Origin: Flavobacterium flevense | GTDB taxonomy: Bacteria > Bacteroidota > Bacteroidia > Flavobacteriales > Flavobacteriaceae | Assembly: GCF_900142775.1 (NCBI RefSeq) | Contig: NZ_FRCC01000001.1 | Span: 186,001 to 250,000 of the forward strand | Length of the DNA stretch: 64,000 nt | Direction of reading: 5' to 3' | Shown here: in pieces, positions 26,750-35,892 of the stretch | How the letters are laid out: each line of letters begins with the position of its first letter | Numbering within the stretch: the stretch's first letter is position 1 | The notes under the pieces: model-generated | What the model was told of the DNA's origin: nothing | The model's input: only the letters and a program-made list of their open reading frames with translations | The model's database searches: none | Program-made: the position numbers and the translations under genes

Positions 26750-27976
26750 TTATGAATTTATGTAGTCAATCAATTCATGTCTAAAAGTTTCTCTGGCAAT
26801 ATTAGGTATTGCCCCTAATCTACCTTCTAAATACCACTTCTCATAATTTCCTTCTCGAATACCTTTTATATCAGAAACAGCAAACATTTCTGTTTCGCCT
26901 TTTTCATTTTTTTCAACTAAATTAATTTGATCTCTTCTCAACTTATTTTCAGGACTTAATAAAGTAGTATCATGAGTTGCGAATATAAATTGAGCACCAT
27001 TTTTATTAATCTCTGGATCGTTAAACAATCCTAAAATATACTGAGCTATTTCAGGATGCAAACTTCTTTCAAATTCATCAACAACTAAAACACTTCCTCC
27101 TTTTAATCTATTTAAAACAAATGGTACAAAAGCAATTACTCTTTGAGTACCTGATGATTCATCTTCAAATTCAAATTCAATTTTCTCATTTTTATCATTC
27201 AAATGAAAAGTTTTAATATTCCCATCTACTTTCTCGAAATCAACAACCTGAGTATCTATTTTTTGAATTAATGATTTAGATAATTTCAATAACTCTCCCC
27301 ATAATTCTAAATCTTCAAACATCATTCGACTAAAGCTAGTATTAAATTCATTTGAATGAAAAGCATCGGTTGTTAGAACGATAATTAAACCTATTTGTTC
27401 ATATGTATTTTTTGCTATTTCAACATTTTCTAAAGCAGCTTTTCCTAAAAACAATTGATTTTCAGTTGTACGTTGCTTAATAGTTTCAAAAATTCCTTCG
27501 TAACCATTTCCTTTACTAAATTCTTGACGATTTCTCTCGAAAACTTTCACTTTCAATCCTTTTGGATAAATAAAAAGTGATTCATGCAAAATTTCACTCC
27601 TAATAACTTCAACAGAATAAACATGCAAAACATTTTCAATTAAAATATCAATTGAAAAACAAGATGGTTTTTGAAAATTTTCTTTACATAATTTAAATGG
27701 ATCATATAGACTTATAATTTTATTAGGTTTATTATCTGTAGATTCTTCAACAAACCTTTTAAAATCATATAAAGCTCTAATAACATTACTCTTCCCACTT
27801 GCATTTGGCCCATAAATAGCAGCAGAAGTCAATCCATAATAATCTTTATTTTTTGTAGCATTGGGATTTGTCTTCTTGATTACGTTTAACGGATTTTTTA
27901 AATCAGCTGGCACCATAGACAATTCTACCATTTCATTTATGGACCTAAAATTAGCTACTCTAAAGTTTAACAACAT
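26750..27976 (-). CDS. rloA: AAA ATPase, RloA/AbiLi/AriA-like
   Basis: 408 residues with the layout of AAA_15/21 (OLD/SMC-like) ATPases. It opens LLNFRVANFRSINEMVELSM, the N-terminal FRSI segment of such proteins. Walker A is GPNASGKSN, about residues 56-64. Walker B VLVVDEFERSLHP lies near residue 308, followed by an ATHDTTLL H-loop. Such ATPases pair with a Toprim partner in defence modules. The ATG at 27974-27976 is preferred over a GTG 3 bp upstream. The pair sits between lysS and a D-LDH gene with no mobility gene nearby. Confidence 0.82.
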   Translation of the reverse strand: MLLNFRVANFRSINEMVELSMVPADLKNPLNVIKKTNPNATKNKDYYGLTSAAIYGPNASGKSNVIRALYDFKRFVEESTDNKPNKIISLYDPFKLCKENFQKPSCFSIDILIENVLHVYSVEVIRSEILHESLFIYPKGLKVKVFERNRQEFSKGNGYEGIFETIKQRTTENQLFLGKAALENVEIAKNTYEQIGLIIVLTTDAFHSNEFNTSFSRMMFEDLELWGELLKLSKSLIQKIDTQVVDFEKVDGNIKTFHLNDKNEKIEFEFEDESSGTQRVIAFVPFVLNRLKGGSVLVVDEFERSLHPEIAQYILGLFNDPEINKNGAQFIFATHDTTLLSPENKLRRDQINLVEKNEKGETEMFAVSDIKGIREGNYEKWYLEGRLGAIPNIARETFRHELIDYINS

Positions 27977-27990
27977 CACTTAAAGGGTTT

Positions 27991-28014
27991 ATTTGTAAAT
28001 ATATTACAAATATA
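27991..28014 (-). promoter_or_regulatory. Promoter/operator of rloAB pair
   Basis: The -7 element TATATTTG (28007-28014 on the minus strand) overlaps a perfect inverted repeat ATTTGTA-N7-TACAAAT (27991-27997 with 28005-28011). A regulator bound here would cover the start point. The nature of the regulator is unknown. Confidence 0.5.
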
Positions 28015-28052
28015 CACATTAATAACCATTTTAAAGTCCATGTAATTTATTT

Positions 28053-29078
28053 CTAAACCAACAAAGCTGCTTTATTATCAATATCATTTTGAGTCAGTAG
28101 TGATTCAATATTACTAAAAGTTACTAGAGCAATTTGAGTCAAAGCTTCATTGGTAAAAAACGCCTGATGCGCTGTAACCAAAACATTTGGAAAACTCATT
28201 AATCTTTGAATTGCATCGTCCTGAATAATATCTTCAGAAAGATCTTTGAAAAAAAGTTTTTCTTCCTGTTCGTAAACATCAATTCCCAAATAACCTATTT
28301 TTCCTTTTTTCAAACCTTCAATAACACAGGCTGTTTCTATCAATCCTCCTCGACTGGTGTTAATAATCATGACATGCTCTTTCATCATCGAAAGTGATTT
28401 TTCATCAATAAGATGTTTCGTTTTTTCATTCAACGGACAATGCAACGAGATAATATCCGATTCTTTAAAAATAGTTTCTAATGAGACAAAAGTTACTCCG
28501 GCTTTCTCCATTTCAGCATCGGTAATGATGTCAAAAGCCAGAACTTTGCAACCAAAACCTGTAACGATTTTAGCAAATGCTTTTCCTATATTTCCTGTTC
28601 CAATAATTCCAACCGTTTTGCCATGTAAATCAAAACCCAATAATCCGTTAAGAGAAAAATTCTGTTCCCGAACCCGATTGTAGGCCTTATGTGTTTTTCT
28701 GTTTAATGTCAAAATCATAGCCATAGCATGTTCAGCAACCGCTTCAGGAGAATAGGCAGGCACGCGACATACTTTTAAATTATATTTTTTAGCAGCTTCT
28801 AAATCTACATTATTAAAACCTGCACAACGCAAAGCAATGATTCGCACCTTTCTTTCTGCCAATTGTTTGATTACAGAGGCATTGACGACATCATTTACAA
28901 AAACACAAATCACATCAGTATTGTTAATTAATTTCGCCGTTTGCTCATTCAATGGAGTATCAAAAAAATCTAATTCGTAACCATAATCAACATTATACTT
29001 TTCGAAGAAAACTTTATCATAAGCTTGGGTTGAGAAAAAAGCGATTTTTGATTTTATTGGTAAAAGAGGATGTTTCAT
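28053..29078 (-). CDS. ldhA: D-lactate dehydrogenase-like 2-hydroxyacid dehydrogenase
   Basis: 341 residues, NAD-dependent, interconverting pyruvate and D-lactate. The substrate-binding Arg lies in NTSRGGLIE after the nucleotide fold GIIGTGNIGKAFAKI (about residues 154-168). The catalytic His is in VTAHQAFFTNEAL near residue 293, and the N-terminal RCAGFNNVDL is typical of the LdhA subgroup. Its role is probably NADH disposal under low oxygen or lactate use. It is monocistronic. Confidence 0.88.
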   Translation of the reverse strand: MKHPLLPIKSKIAFFSTQAYDKVFFEKYNVDYGYELDFFDTPLNEQTAKLINNTDVICVFVNDVVNASVIKQLAERKVRIIALRCAGFNNVDLEAAKKYNLKVCRVPAYSPEAVAEHAMAMILTLNRKTHKAYNRVREQNFSLNGLLGFDLHGKTVGIIGTGNIGKAFAKIVTGFGCKVLAFDIITDAEMEKAGVTFVSLETIFKESDIISLHCPLNEKTKHLIDEKSLSMMKEHVMIINTSRGGLIETACVIEGLKKGKIGYLGIDVYEQEEKLFFKDLSEDIIQDDAIQRLMSFPNVLVTAHQAFFTNEALTQIALVTFSNIESLLTQNDIDNKAALLV

Positions 29079-29243
29079 GAGTTGTTTTTAAAGGATTCTT
29101 TTTATTTAAAAGTGTTTTCCAATTTAGGAAATAATATTAAACCATTTATAAAAAAACGAATCTATATAATAAATAGATTACATTTATATTCTAAAAACTA
29201 AAAAAACGTTACCCTATTACAACCGAACCAAAGAACAACCACT

Positions 29244-31697
29244 ATGACCAAAAAATTATTCTATCTACTTGTATTTTTTTTCAGCATACCCACAATCAAT
29301 TTTGCTCAACAGTCGGGCGATTCTATTCAAAAAACAAAAATTACTATACCAGAGATTGAAAAAGTATACCTGCATACTGACAATGATTATTACTCAATTG
29401 GAGAATCATTATGGTATAAAGCTTACTCAGTCTATGCTTATACCAATCAACTTTTTGATCATAGCAAAATACTTTATGTAGAACTTGTATCGCCAGAATC
29501 TAAAATAATCAGTTGCAATATTACCAACCTTGAAGGCGGTCTGGGTCATGGTGATTTTATATTGGCAGATTCTTTGGGTGTCAAACCAGGAACTTATCAA
29601 TTACGAGCTTATACCAATTGGATGCGGAATTATGGAGATGATTTTATATTCAAAAAAGAAATCCGGATTATAAGTCCCAATAAAGACAATACAATTCTTT
29701 ATCAAGAAAATGACAATACAAAAACAATAGCAAAAAACAAAAAAGATAATTCTAAAGTTGAAGATCCGGCAGCAATTTTAATTGATTTTTTCCCCGAAGG
29801 TGGTTCACTTTTGGAAGAAGTAATTAGTAATGTAGCCTTCAAAGCAACAGATTCCTATGGAAACCCAATGGAAATAAAAGGGACTATTTATGATACTACT
29901 GATAAACCAATTACCTTATTCAAAAGTATTCATGACGGCATGGGGAAATTTATATTACAACCCGGAAAAGACCAAAAGTATTATGCTAAAGTGACTACAG
30001 CTAACAATGAAGAACTAAAAATAAATCTTCCTGAAGTTCAAAAAACAGGTTATACCTTGAGCATTAATAGCATTGACCAGAAAAAAGTTGTCACTATTAA
30101 AACCAATGCAGCCACGCTGAATCAAAATCCGGATGCTGATTTAACACTGATTTGCACCACAAGAGGCATTACTTATTTTGAAGGAACTCAGCCCTTAAAA
30201 GATCCTAAACTTTCGTTTATACTACCTGAGGAAAATTTTCCGGAGGGAATTGCACAAGTCACACTTTATGATAAACTTTCCAGACCTCAAAGCGAACGAT
30301 TAGTTTACATTGAAAAAAATAATGATATTACAGTCTCTTTATCCACAGATAAAAAACAATATATTCCAAAGGAAAAAGTAAACCTTAACCTTTCGGCAAA
30401 AGACAAACAAGGTAATCCACTCATTGCCAACTTTTCGATAGCGGCAACGGATACCAATGGTATAAACGAAAATTTTGACAATACATTAGACATTTGTTCT
30501 TATTTCCTTATGGCTTCGGATATTAGGGGAAAAGTGCACAAGCCTAATTACTATTTCAACCACTCGAATCCTGCCCGATTATTTCATTTAGATTTACTTT
30601 TATTAACCCAGGGATGGCGTGATTTTGTTTGGAAGAAATTCCCAAATCTCCATAAAAGTCAAAACTTTAAAGTAGAAAAAGGAATTTCAATTACTGGAAA
30701 AGTGGAGAATTTAATTGGCACTACAGCCAAAGAAAATAATCAGGTCCAAATGATTCTTTTAAATAACAAAGCTACCGCAATGTTAAATGACACTACTGAT
30801 GTGAATGGGAAATTTGAATTTAATAATATAGTTTTCAAAGGCACCGCTACCATGCTGCTGAATACAAAAAATCAGAAAGGGAAAAACAGGGGTGAATTTG
30901 TATTGGACTCCATTTACAATCTGCCCATGACTGTCGATTTTAAAGCTTTTAAACCTCTGAATGAGGAAGAAAACCAAATTACTCAGCTTGAAACCAACAT
31001 TCGAAATAAAAACATTCTTTTTAATATTCCCGAAGAAAACCAATTGAAAGATGTAATTATTACTGCAAAAAAGAAAAAAGATGACACACCTGAAAGTCGC
31101 TATGGTTTTGCCGATTTTACCTATATTCCTGAAGAAAAAGGACCTCGGTTTTCAAACATTTTTATGCTGCTGCAAATGACCATTCCTAATGTAACCGCTA
31201 CAGTAAATTCTGTTCGTTTTAACCGTTATAATGGACCACCGGTTATTTTAGTGGATGGAATAGAAACGGATATGGATCTTTTGTCTTCTATTTCAATCGA
31301 TGATATTGCTAAAATTGAAGCTATAAAAGGTCCCGGAGCTGCCATTTTTGGTTCACAAGGTGCTAATGGAGCCATAATCATCTATACCAAAATGGGCAAA
31401 GGAAGCACTACAAGTAAAAAAGTTTTTCATTCCATAGCGATGCCTGTCAATGGCTATCAAAATACCCGTTTTTTCTATTCTCCTGATTACAGTAAACCAA
31501 ATCCACTGGAAAAGGACAAAGCCGATATTCGAAATACCTTGTATTGGAATCCGTACATTCAGCCTGATGAAAAAGGAAGCGCTACAATTTCATATTATAA
31601 TAATGAAGTTGATACAACTGTAAATATCGATTTAGAAGGAATCACTAATAATGGAATTCCTATTGTGGTAAAAAGCAGTTATCAGATAAAGAAATAA
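29244..31697 (+). CDS. Outer-membrane protein with macroglobulin-like region and TonB plug domain
   Basis: 817 residues with a signal peptide (MTKKLFYLLVFFFSIPTINFAQ). The first two thirds are beta-sandwich-like: the segment EIEKVYLHTDNDYYSIGESLWYKAYSVYA resembles alpha-2-macroglobulin MG2-type domains. Near the C-terminus (about residues 665-715) a TonB-receptor plug-like segment reads VILVDGIETDMDLLSSIS...IAKIEAIKGPGAAIFG. No 22-strand barrel follows, since only about 100 residues remain. Flavobacteria have several such proteins; their role is unknown. It is followed after 71 bp by a small Spy-like gene. Confidence 0.72.
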   Translation: MTKKLFYLLVFFFSIPTINFAQQSGDSIQKTKITIPEIEKVYLHTDNDYYSIGESLWYKAYSVYAYTNQLFDHSKILYVELVSPESKIISCNITNLEGGLGHGDFILADSLGVKPGTYQLRAYTNWMRNYGDDFIFKKEIRIISPNKDNTILYQENDNTKTIAKNKKDNSKVEDPAAILIDFFPEGGSLLEEVISNVAFKATDSYGNPMEIKGTIYDTTDKPITLFKSIHDGMGKFILQPGKDQKYYAKVTTANNEELKINLPEVQKTGYTLSINSIDQKKVVTIKTNAATLNQNPDADLTLICTTRGITYFEGTQPLKDPKLSFILPEENFPEGIAQVTLYDKLSRPQSERLVYIEKNNDITVSLSTDKKQYIPKEKVNLNLSAKDKQGNPLIANFSIAATDTNGINENFDNTLDICSYFLMASDIRGKVHKPNYYFNHSNPARLFHLDLLLLTQGWRDFVWKKFPNLHKSQNFKVEKGISITGKVENLIGTTAKENNQVQMILLNNKATAMLNDTTDVNGKFEFNNIVFKGTATMLLNTKNQKGKNRGEFVLDSIYNLPMTVDFKAFKPLNEEENQITQLETNIRNKNILFNIPEENQLKDVIITAKKKKDDTPESRYGFADFTYIPEEKGPRFSNIFMLLQMTIPNVTATVNSVRFNRYNGPPVILVDGIETDMDLLSSISIDDIAKIEAIKGPGAAIFGSQGANGAIIIYTKMGKGSTTSKKVFHSIAMPVNGYQNTRFFYSPDYSKPNPLEKDKADIRNTLYWNPYIQPDEKGSATISYYNNEVDTTVNIDLEGITNNGIPIVVKSSYQIKK

Positions 31698-31768
31698 AAA
31701 TCACAATTTATTCTTAACAATTAAACTTTAATCTGATTCCTCTGTCTTATTTAAAAAAACAAAATACT

Positions 31769-32254
31769 ATGAAAAAATTAGCCACAATTGCTTTAATCGC
31801 AATCATAAGCGTAACCTCTTATGCACAGGAAAAAAAGGACAGACCAAGAAGACATGACGGAAAACAGATGGAGAAATTCACTGCTGAACAACGCAATGAA
31901 CTCATGTTGAAAAAAATGACATTAGAACTGGATTTAAATGCTTCCCAACAAAAAGACATGAGCAAAATTATTGCTGAAAAAAGTGCAAAAAGAGAAGCCT
32001 TTATGAAAGACAGAAAAGCAAGAACAGAAAAACCTACTTCGGACGAAATTTTTAAAATGAAAAGCAAAATGCTGGATGAGCAAATTGCCATGAATGGAAA
32101 AATGAAAAAAATTCTTTCACCTGAGCAGTTTCAAAAATGGGACGAAATGAAAAAACACCATCGTGAAGGCATGAGAAAAAATAAAGGGATTAGAAATCAC
32201 GGATCTCAAGGAATGAAAAAAGACATGAGACACAAAGAAAACTCCGAAAAATAA
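31769..32254 (+). CDS. Small periplasmic Lys/Met-rich protein, Spy/DUF4890-like
   Basis: 161 residues with a cleavable signal (MKKLATIALIAIISVTSYAQ). The mature part is highly charged, with many Lys, Met and Glu, and helical. MTLELDLNASQQKDMSKIIAEK and KILSPEQFQKWDEMKKHH are LTxxQ-like segments found in Spy/CpxP-type periplasmic chaperones and DUF4890. It is similar in layout to the protein at 39491. A chaperone or metal-binding role is only suggested by this. It ends at a bidirectional terminator. Confidence 0.7.
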   Translation: MKKLATIALIAIISVTSYAQEKKDRPRRHDGKQMEKFTAEQRNELMLKKMTLELDLNASQQKDMSKIIAEKSAKREAFMKDRKARTEKPTSDEIFKMKSKMLDEQIAMNGKMKKILSPEQFQKWDEMKKHHREGMRKNKGIRNHGSQGMKKDMRHKENSEK

Positions 32255-32290
32255 TTTTATTTTTTGAAGCTTCTGAAGCTATCTAAAATA

Positions 32291-32329
32291 AAAAAGGCTG
32301 CTTTCAAAATTATTGTAAGCAGCCTTTTT
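32291..32329. terminator. Convergent terminator
   Basis: A5-GGCTGCTT (32291-32303) pairs with AAGCAGCC-T5 (32317-32329). It ends the Spy-like gene on the plus strand and the lipoprotein gene on the minus strand. Confidence 0.88.
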
Positions 32330-32348
32330 AGTATATTTTATTCTTTTT

Positions 32349-33953
32349 TTACTTCAACTTATTGAAAGTATCTTTGTATGTACCTGTGATAGTAACACCG
32401 TTATTTTTAGTAACTTTACCATAAATTGTGATCTCTGAATCGGATCCTAAAAACTCTAGTTTAGCACCACTATTCATTACAAAATTACCGTAAATCACAA
32501 CACTTCCTTCTATTTTAAGAGTACCGTTTAGATTAAAGTTTGAACTATTGCTATTATATTGCCCTTGTGCCATTGATCCTTTCATAGTAAAAATACCATT
32601 ACTATTAACATTTACTCCTTGCGAAATTGCTAATGAACCGCAAAAAGTAAGTCTATCATTAACATTGATTCCTTTTAAAGAAGCACTACCCTGATAACTA
32701 AAATTATCTCCTGAATTTACATTTAAATGTTGACCTCCGTTATAAGTTGCAAAACTACTGCAATCAATAGCAGAAACAGTAACTTTTTTGATAATCTTAA
32801 GTCCGCCATTTCCATTGGCAACATAGATATAATCCCCCACACTTTTTACATAATTAGAAGAACCTGAAAGAGCAATTGTTCCTAGCGGATTTAATGTTCC
32901 ATTTGTTGTTTTATAGACTGTAATTCCGGCCGCACCATTTGCAACATATACATAATCTCCATATACAGAAACCGCATTTGTAACAACATCATTTTGATCA
33001 ACATCCACAGCAGCAGTTGGAGCTGCTATAGTTTGTTGTAAAACACCACTTAAATTGTAAATCCCTAAACCTGACGGTCCCTGAGCAACTAAAATATTAT
33101 TTCCCTGAAAATCAATTGTCCTTTTTGCTTCTGCAACATCTGTAGAAGTAAAAAATGAAGATTCTAAATTTAAGGTTCCTGCATTATAAACTTTCACTCC
33201 TTCGGTACCACTTAAAACTACTATTTTATTATCAATACGCCCTAAAGCTCTTAAATCGTCAACAGCAATTGTTGTTTCGATAGTATTAGTAGTTTTATCT
33301 AATTTAGCAAGAACACCATTATTTCCGGAAACAGCATAATATTTTGAATCGGCAACAGCAAGTCCTGTGCCAACATAACCAGCTAAGGAATTTAACAAAT
33401 AATCATTAGTCAATAAACCTGATTGTAAAGGCATTTGAGCGACAAAAGCAGGAGTAGGAACATTATTAATATCTGCATCTACAGCACCAGCGATGTATAA
33501 TTTTCCATTATCAAAAAGTACTGTGCTAATATCTACATTTGGCAAAATAGCCTGAACTACTAATTTAGGATTATTAGGACTGCTGATATCAATAACATCA
33601 ATTCCACCTAAATAAGTCTCTCCCTGAGTATTATAAGATACATAAACATAATTATCTTTAACATCAACATGAGTTGCCATTAAAGTTTTTCCTTCATAAG
33701 TAGGTGGTTCCACTTCGGCTAATAATGACATTGGGAATGTTCCTGCTTCTTCTTCGGTAGTTTTACCACTAATATTTGAGGAAGTAACTAAATCCAATAC
33801 TCCTGAACCACTAAGACTGATTCTATTGTTTAAACTTTCGGAATTGGCATTTAAAATAACTTTTTCATCTGTTCCTGATAAGTTATCATCAGATTGACAA
33901 GATTGAATTAAGAACAAGCCACATAGTGACAATGCAAGTAGATTTTTTTTCAT
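32349..33953 (-). CDS. Lipoprotein with LVIVD-like beta-propeller repeats
   Basis: 534 residues. The lipoprotein signal ends in LIQSC (Cys at 19). Repeated segments such as GKTLMATHVDVKDNYVYVSYN and GIDVIDISSPNNPKLV resemble LVIVD repeats of surface beta-propellers. The C-terminal 130 residues are rich in Asn/Ser/Gly and form repeated short beta units (FSYQGSASLKGINVNDRLTFCG) resembling a beta-helix. It is probably exposed on the cell surface. Ligand unknown. Confidence 0.72.
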   Translation of the reverse strand: MKKNLLALSLCGLFLIQSCQSDDNLSGTDEKVILNANSESLNNRISLSGSGVLDLVTSSNISGKTTEEEAGTFPMSLLAEVEPPTYEGKTLMATHVDVKDNYVYVSYNTQGETYLGGIDVIDISSPNNPKLVVQAILPNVDISTVLFDNGKLYIAGAVDADINNVPTPAFVAQMPLQSGLLTNDYLLNSLAGYVGTGLAVADSKYYAVSGNNGVLAKLDKTTNTIETTIAVDDLRALGRIDNKIVVLSGTEGVKVYNAGTLNLESSFFTSTDVAEAKRTIDFQGNNILVAQGPSGLGIYNLSGVLQQTIAAPTAAVDVDQNDVVTNAVSVYGDYVYVANGAAGITVYKTTNGTLNPLGTIALSGSSNYVKSVGDYIYVANGNGGLKIIKKVTVSAIDCSSFATYNGGQHLNVNSGDNFSYQGSASLKGINVNDRLTFCGSLAISQGVNVNSNGIFTMKGSMAQGQYNSNSSNFNLNGTLKIEGSVVIYGNFVMNSGAKLEFLGSDSEITIYGKVTKNNGVTITGTYKDTFNKLK

Positions 33954-33974
33954 GTTGTATTATTTTGGGGTGCT

Positions 33975-33982
33975 CAAAAATA
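33975..33982 (-). promoter_or_regulatory. -7 element of LVIVD-like lipoprotein gene
   Basis: TATTTTTG on the minus strand, 21 bp before the ATG. The -33 region has no clear TTG. Confidence 0.5.
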
Positions 33983-34041
33983 CAACAATATCTTTTTAAT
34001 TTTCATTTTTTTTTCACGTCAATAAACAGTGAAATTTTTCT

Positions 34042-34293
34042 TTATTTTACTGAGTTTGTATTCCCTGTTGGCATATAATAAATACAACAAATACCAACTA
34101 AAAACAATACAAACGAAGCTACAAAAGCCGGAATAAGAATCTCTTTATTATTATCCAAAGCATTATTTAAAGCGGCATACAACAGCCAGATTTGAATGGT
34201 TACATTCAGAATCAATATAAAAATCACAGTCGAAAGAATCGCATTTAACTTATTGGGATTAGACTGATTTTGGCTTCTTCTAAAATTACTCAT
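34042..34293 (-). CDS. Small two-helix membrane protein, possibly DUF6755
   Basis: 83 residues with two hydrophobic spans (LNAILSTVIFILILNVTIQIWLLYAAL and ILIPAFVASFVLFLVGICCIYYM) and basic ends. It starts 19 bp after the Rieske gene and is the last gene of the redox operon. I think it belongs to DUF6755, which tends to accompany Rieske-containing redox operons, but this is from memory. A small assembly or anchor subunit is a reasonable guess. Confidence 0.6.
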   Translation of the reverse strand: MSNFRRSQNQSNPNKLNAILSTVIFILILNVTIQIWLLYAALNNALDNNKEILIPAFVASFVLFLVGICCIYYMPTGNTNSVK

Positions 34294-34312
34294 AATGGCG
34301 CTATTTTTTAAC

Positions 34313-34828
34313 TTATCCTATTTTCTCTTCTTGAACTGCTCTTACATACACGGCATTTTCTTTGAAAAAAACATCTAATTTTGGTAAAGCTCTTGGAGGC
34401 GGGCCAGCTAATACATTTCCTGTTTTAGCGTCAAAAGAACCTTCATGACAAGGACAATGAATAATTCCGGTTCCTGGCTTGTAAAAAACCGAACAGGAAA
34501 GGTGGGTACATTTCTGTTCATACGCTTTAAACTCGCCAGTTTCCAGATGAATTAAAATATAAGGTATTGTACTTCCTTCAATAACAAAAGCACGTGTCCC
34601 GCCTACGGGTACTTCTTCTTTTTTACATACAAAATGTTCCCCCGCCATTTCTTCTTTAGGATACATATAAGCTTTAGCGGTAACTAAACCACTTCCTACC
34701 ATCAATCCTCCGGAAACCAACGTTAGAAATTTAGCAAAATCACGACGGCTTACATTTGTTGCCTGTTGTTTTTCAATTGGAAAATCTTTCTTCCAGTTTT
34801 TATTTAAATTCTCTTCTTTTTTAGACAT
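34313..34828 (-). CDS. Rieske [2Fe-2S] protein with Tat-type signal
   Basis: 171 residues. The N-terminus carries a twin-arginine signal (SRRDFAKFL) and a hydrophobic stretch TLVSGGLMVGSGLVTA, so it is exported folded and probably anchored. The Rieske cluster motifs CTHLSC and CPCHEGSFD provide the two Cys and two His ligands. It shares an operon with a molybdopterin enzyme, a four-cluster ferredoxin and a cytochrome b-like subunit, so it likely passes electrons in that complex. It is separated from the ferredoxin gene by a large tandem repeat array. Confidence 0.88.
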   Translation of the reverse strand: MSKKEENLNKNWKKDFPIEKQQATNVSRRDFAKFLTLVSGGLMVGSGLVTAKAYMYPKEEMAGEHFVCKKEEVPVGGTRAFVIEGSTIPYILIHLETGEFKAYEQKCTHLSCSVFYKPGTGIIHCPCHEGSFDAKTGNVLAGPPPRALPKLDVFFKENAVYVRAVQEEKIG

Positions 34829-34888
34829 TTTTTATGTTGTAAAAAGTTTGTATTTCTGATTCCAGGTTTTAGTTTTTAAGTTGAGACA

Positions 34889-35303
34889 CTTCTAACTTCT
34901 AACTTCTAACTTCTTTATGTTCTGATTTTTTTCTTTCCCCTCCCTAAAGGGTGGAAAAAATTTTCTACGTCTAACTCCTAACCTCCCACTTCTAACTTCT
35001 AACTTCTAACCTCTTTATGTTCTATTTTTTTCTTTCCCCTCCCTAAAGGGTGGAAAAAATTTTCTACGTCTAACTTCCATCTTCTAACTTCCCACTTCTA
35101 ACCTCTTTATGTTCTATTTTTTTCTTTCCCCTCCCTAAAGGGTGGAAAAAATTTTCTACGTCTAACTTCCATCTTCTAACTTCCCACTTCTAACCTCTTT
35201 ATGTTCTATTTTTTTCTTTCCCCTCCCTAAAGGGTGGAAAAAATTTTCTACGTCTAACTTCCCACTTCTAACTTCCCACTTCTAACTTCTAACTTCTAAC
35301 TTC
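34889..35303. repeat. Tandem array of about four 92-100 bp units with heptad repeats
   Basis: Copies start near 34911, 35011, 35103 and 35195 (periods of 100, 92 and 92 bp). Each has a core with the sequence CCCTCCCTAAAGGGTGG, which forms a small hairpin with a T-T mismatch, a run of A and T, and then CTACGTCTAAC. The copies are joined by pyrimidine-rich 7-bp units of the AACTTCT/AACTTCC type. The unit length is not a multiple of three, so it is noncoding. It fills the 475-bp gap between the Rieske and ferredoxin genes. Unequal crossover would readily change the copy number. Confidence 0.9.
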
Positions 35304-35873
35304 TTAATATATAATCAATTCCGTACTGCCTTTTGGCATCATGATATTCACTTTGGTATTCACCACTTCTTTTCCAAAAAAGAAAGTATTTACGGGGGTA
35401 CTATTCGGACGCATTTCCTGAATTTCATCTTTGGTACCATAAAACAAGGCTCCACTTGGACAAACTGTGGCACACATCGGTTTTTTACCTACACTGGTTC
35501 GGTCATAACACATCGTGCACTTCATCATCAAATCGTAATTCTCTTCTTTTTTGGGTACACCAAAAGGACAAGCCATTACACAATTCGAACAACCAATACA
35601 TCTTTCTGTATTAGCGGTGTGAACAATTCCGAATTCGTCTTTCGAAATTGCATCAGCCGGACAAACATTAGCACACACAGGATCATCGCAATGCATACAC
35701 ACCTGAACGGTAGTTTGAACCGTTGCTGCACGATCTGTATAATTAACATGGATCATCGATTCCTGACCGTTTGTTTCGCACTCAGCACAAGCTAATTCGC
35801 AGGCTTTACAGCCAATGCAACGTTGCATATCTACAAAAAACTCTTCGTTTTTATTAAAACTGGTATAGTTCAT
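35304..35873 (-). CDS. 4Fe-4S ferredoxin-type electron-transfer subunit
   Basis: 189 residues with four cysteine clusters: [38 protein letters not shown] and [20 protein letters not shown]. That gives four [4Fe-4S] centres, as in DmsB/NrfC/HybA-type subunits that link a molybdopterin catalytic subunit to a membrane quinol-oxidising subunit. It lies 19 bp after the molybdopterin gene. No signal peptide, so it is cytoplasmic or exported with a partner. Confidence 0.92.
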   Translation of the reverse strand: MNYTSFNKNEEFFVDMQRCIGCKACELACAECETNGQESMIHVNYTDRAATVQTTVQVCMHCDDPVCANVCPADAISKDEFGIVHTANTERCIGCSNCVMACPFGVPKKEENYDLMMKCTMCYDRTSVGKKPMCATVCPSGALFYGTKDEIQEMRPNSTPVNTFFFGKEVVNTKVNIMMPKGSTELIIY

Positions 35874-35892
35874 TTACTTTCTTCTTTATAGA

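Noticed and set aside
28357..28683. Plus-strand ORF opposite the D-LDH gene
   Set aside because: Opposite a conserved coding frame with no family likeness; a shadow.
34889..35303. Possible CRISPR array
   Set aside because: The copies are long, contiguous tandem units with no unique spacers and no cas genes nearby; the structure is a minisatellite-like array.
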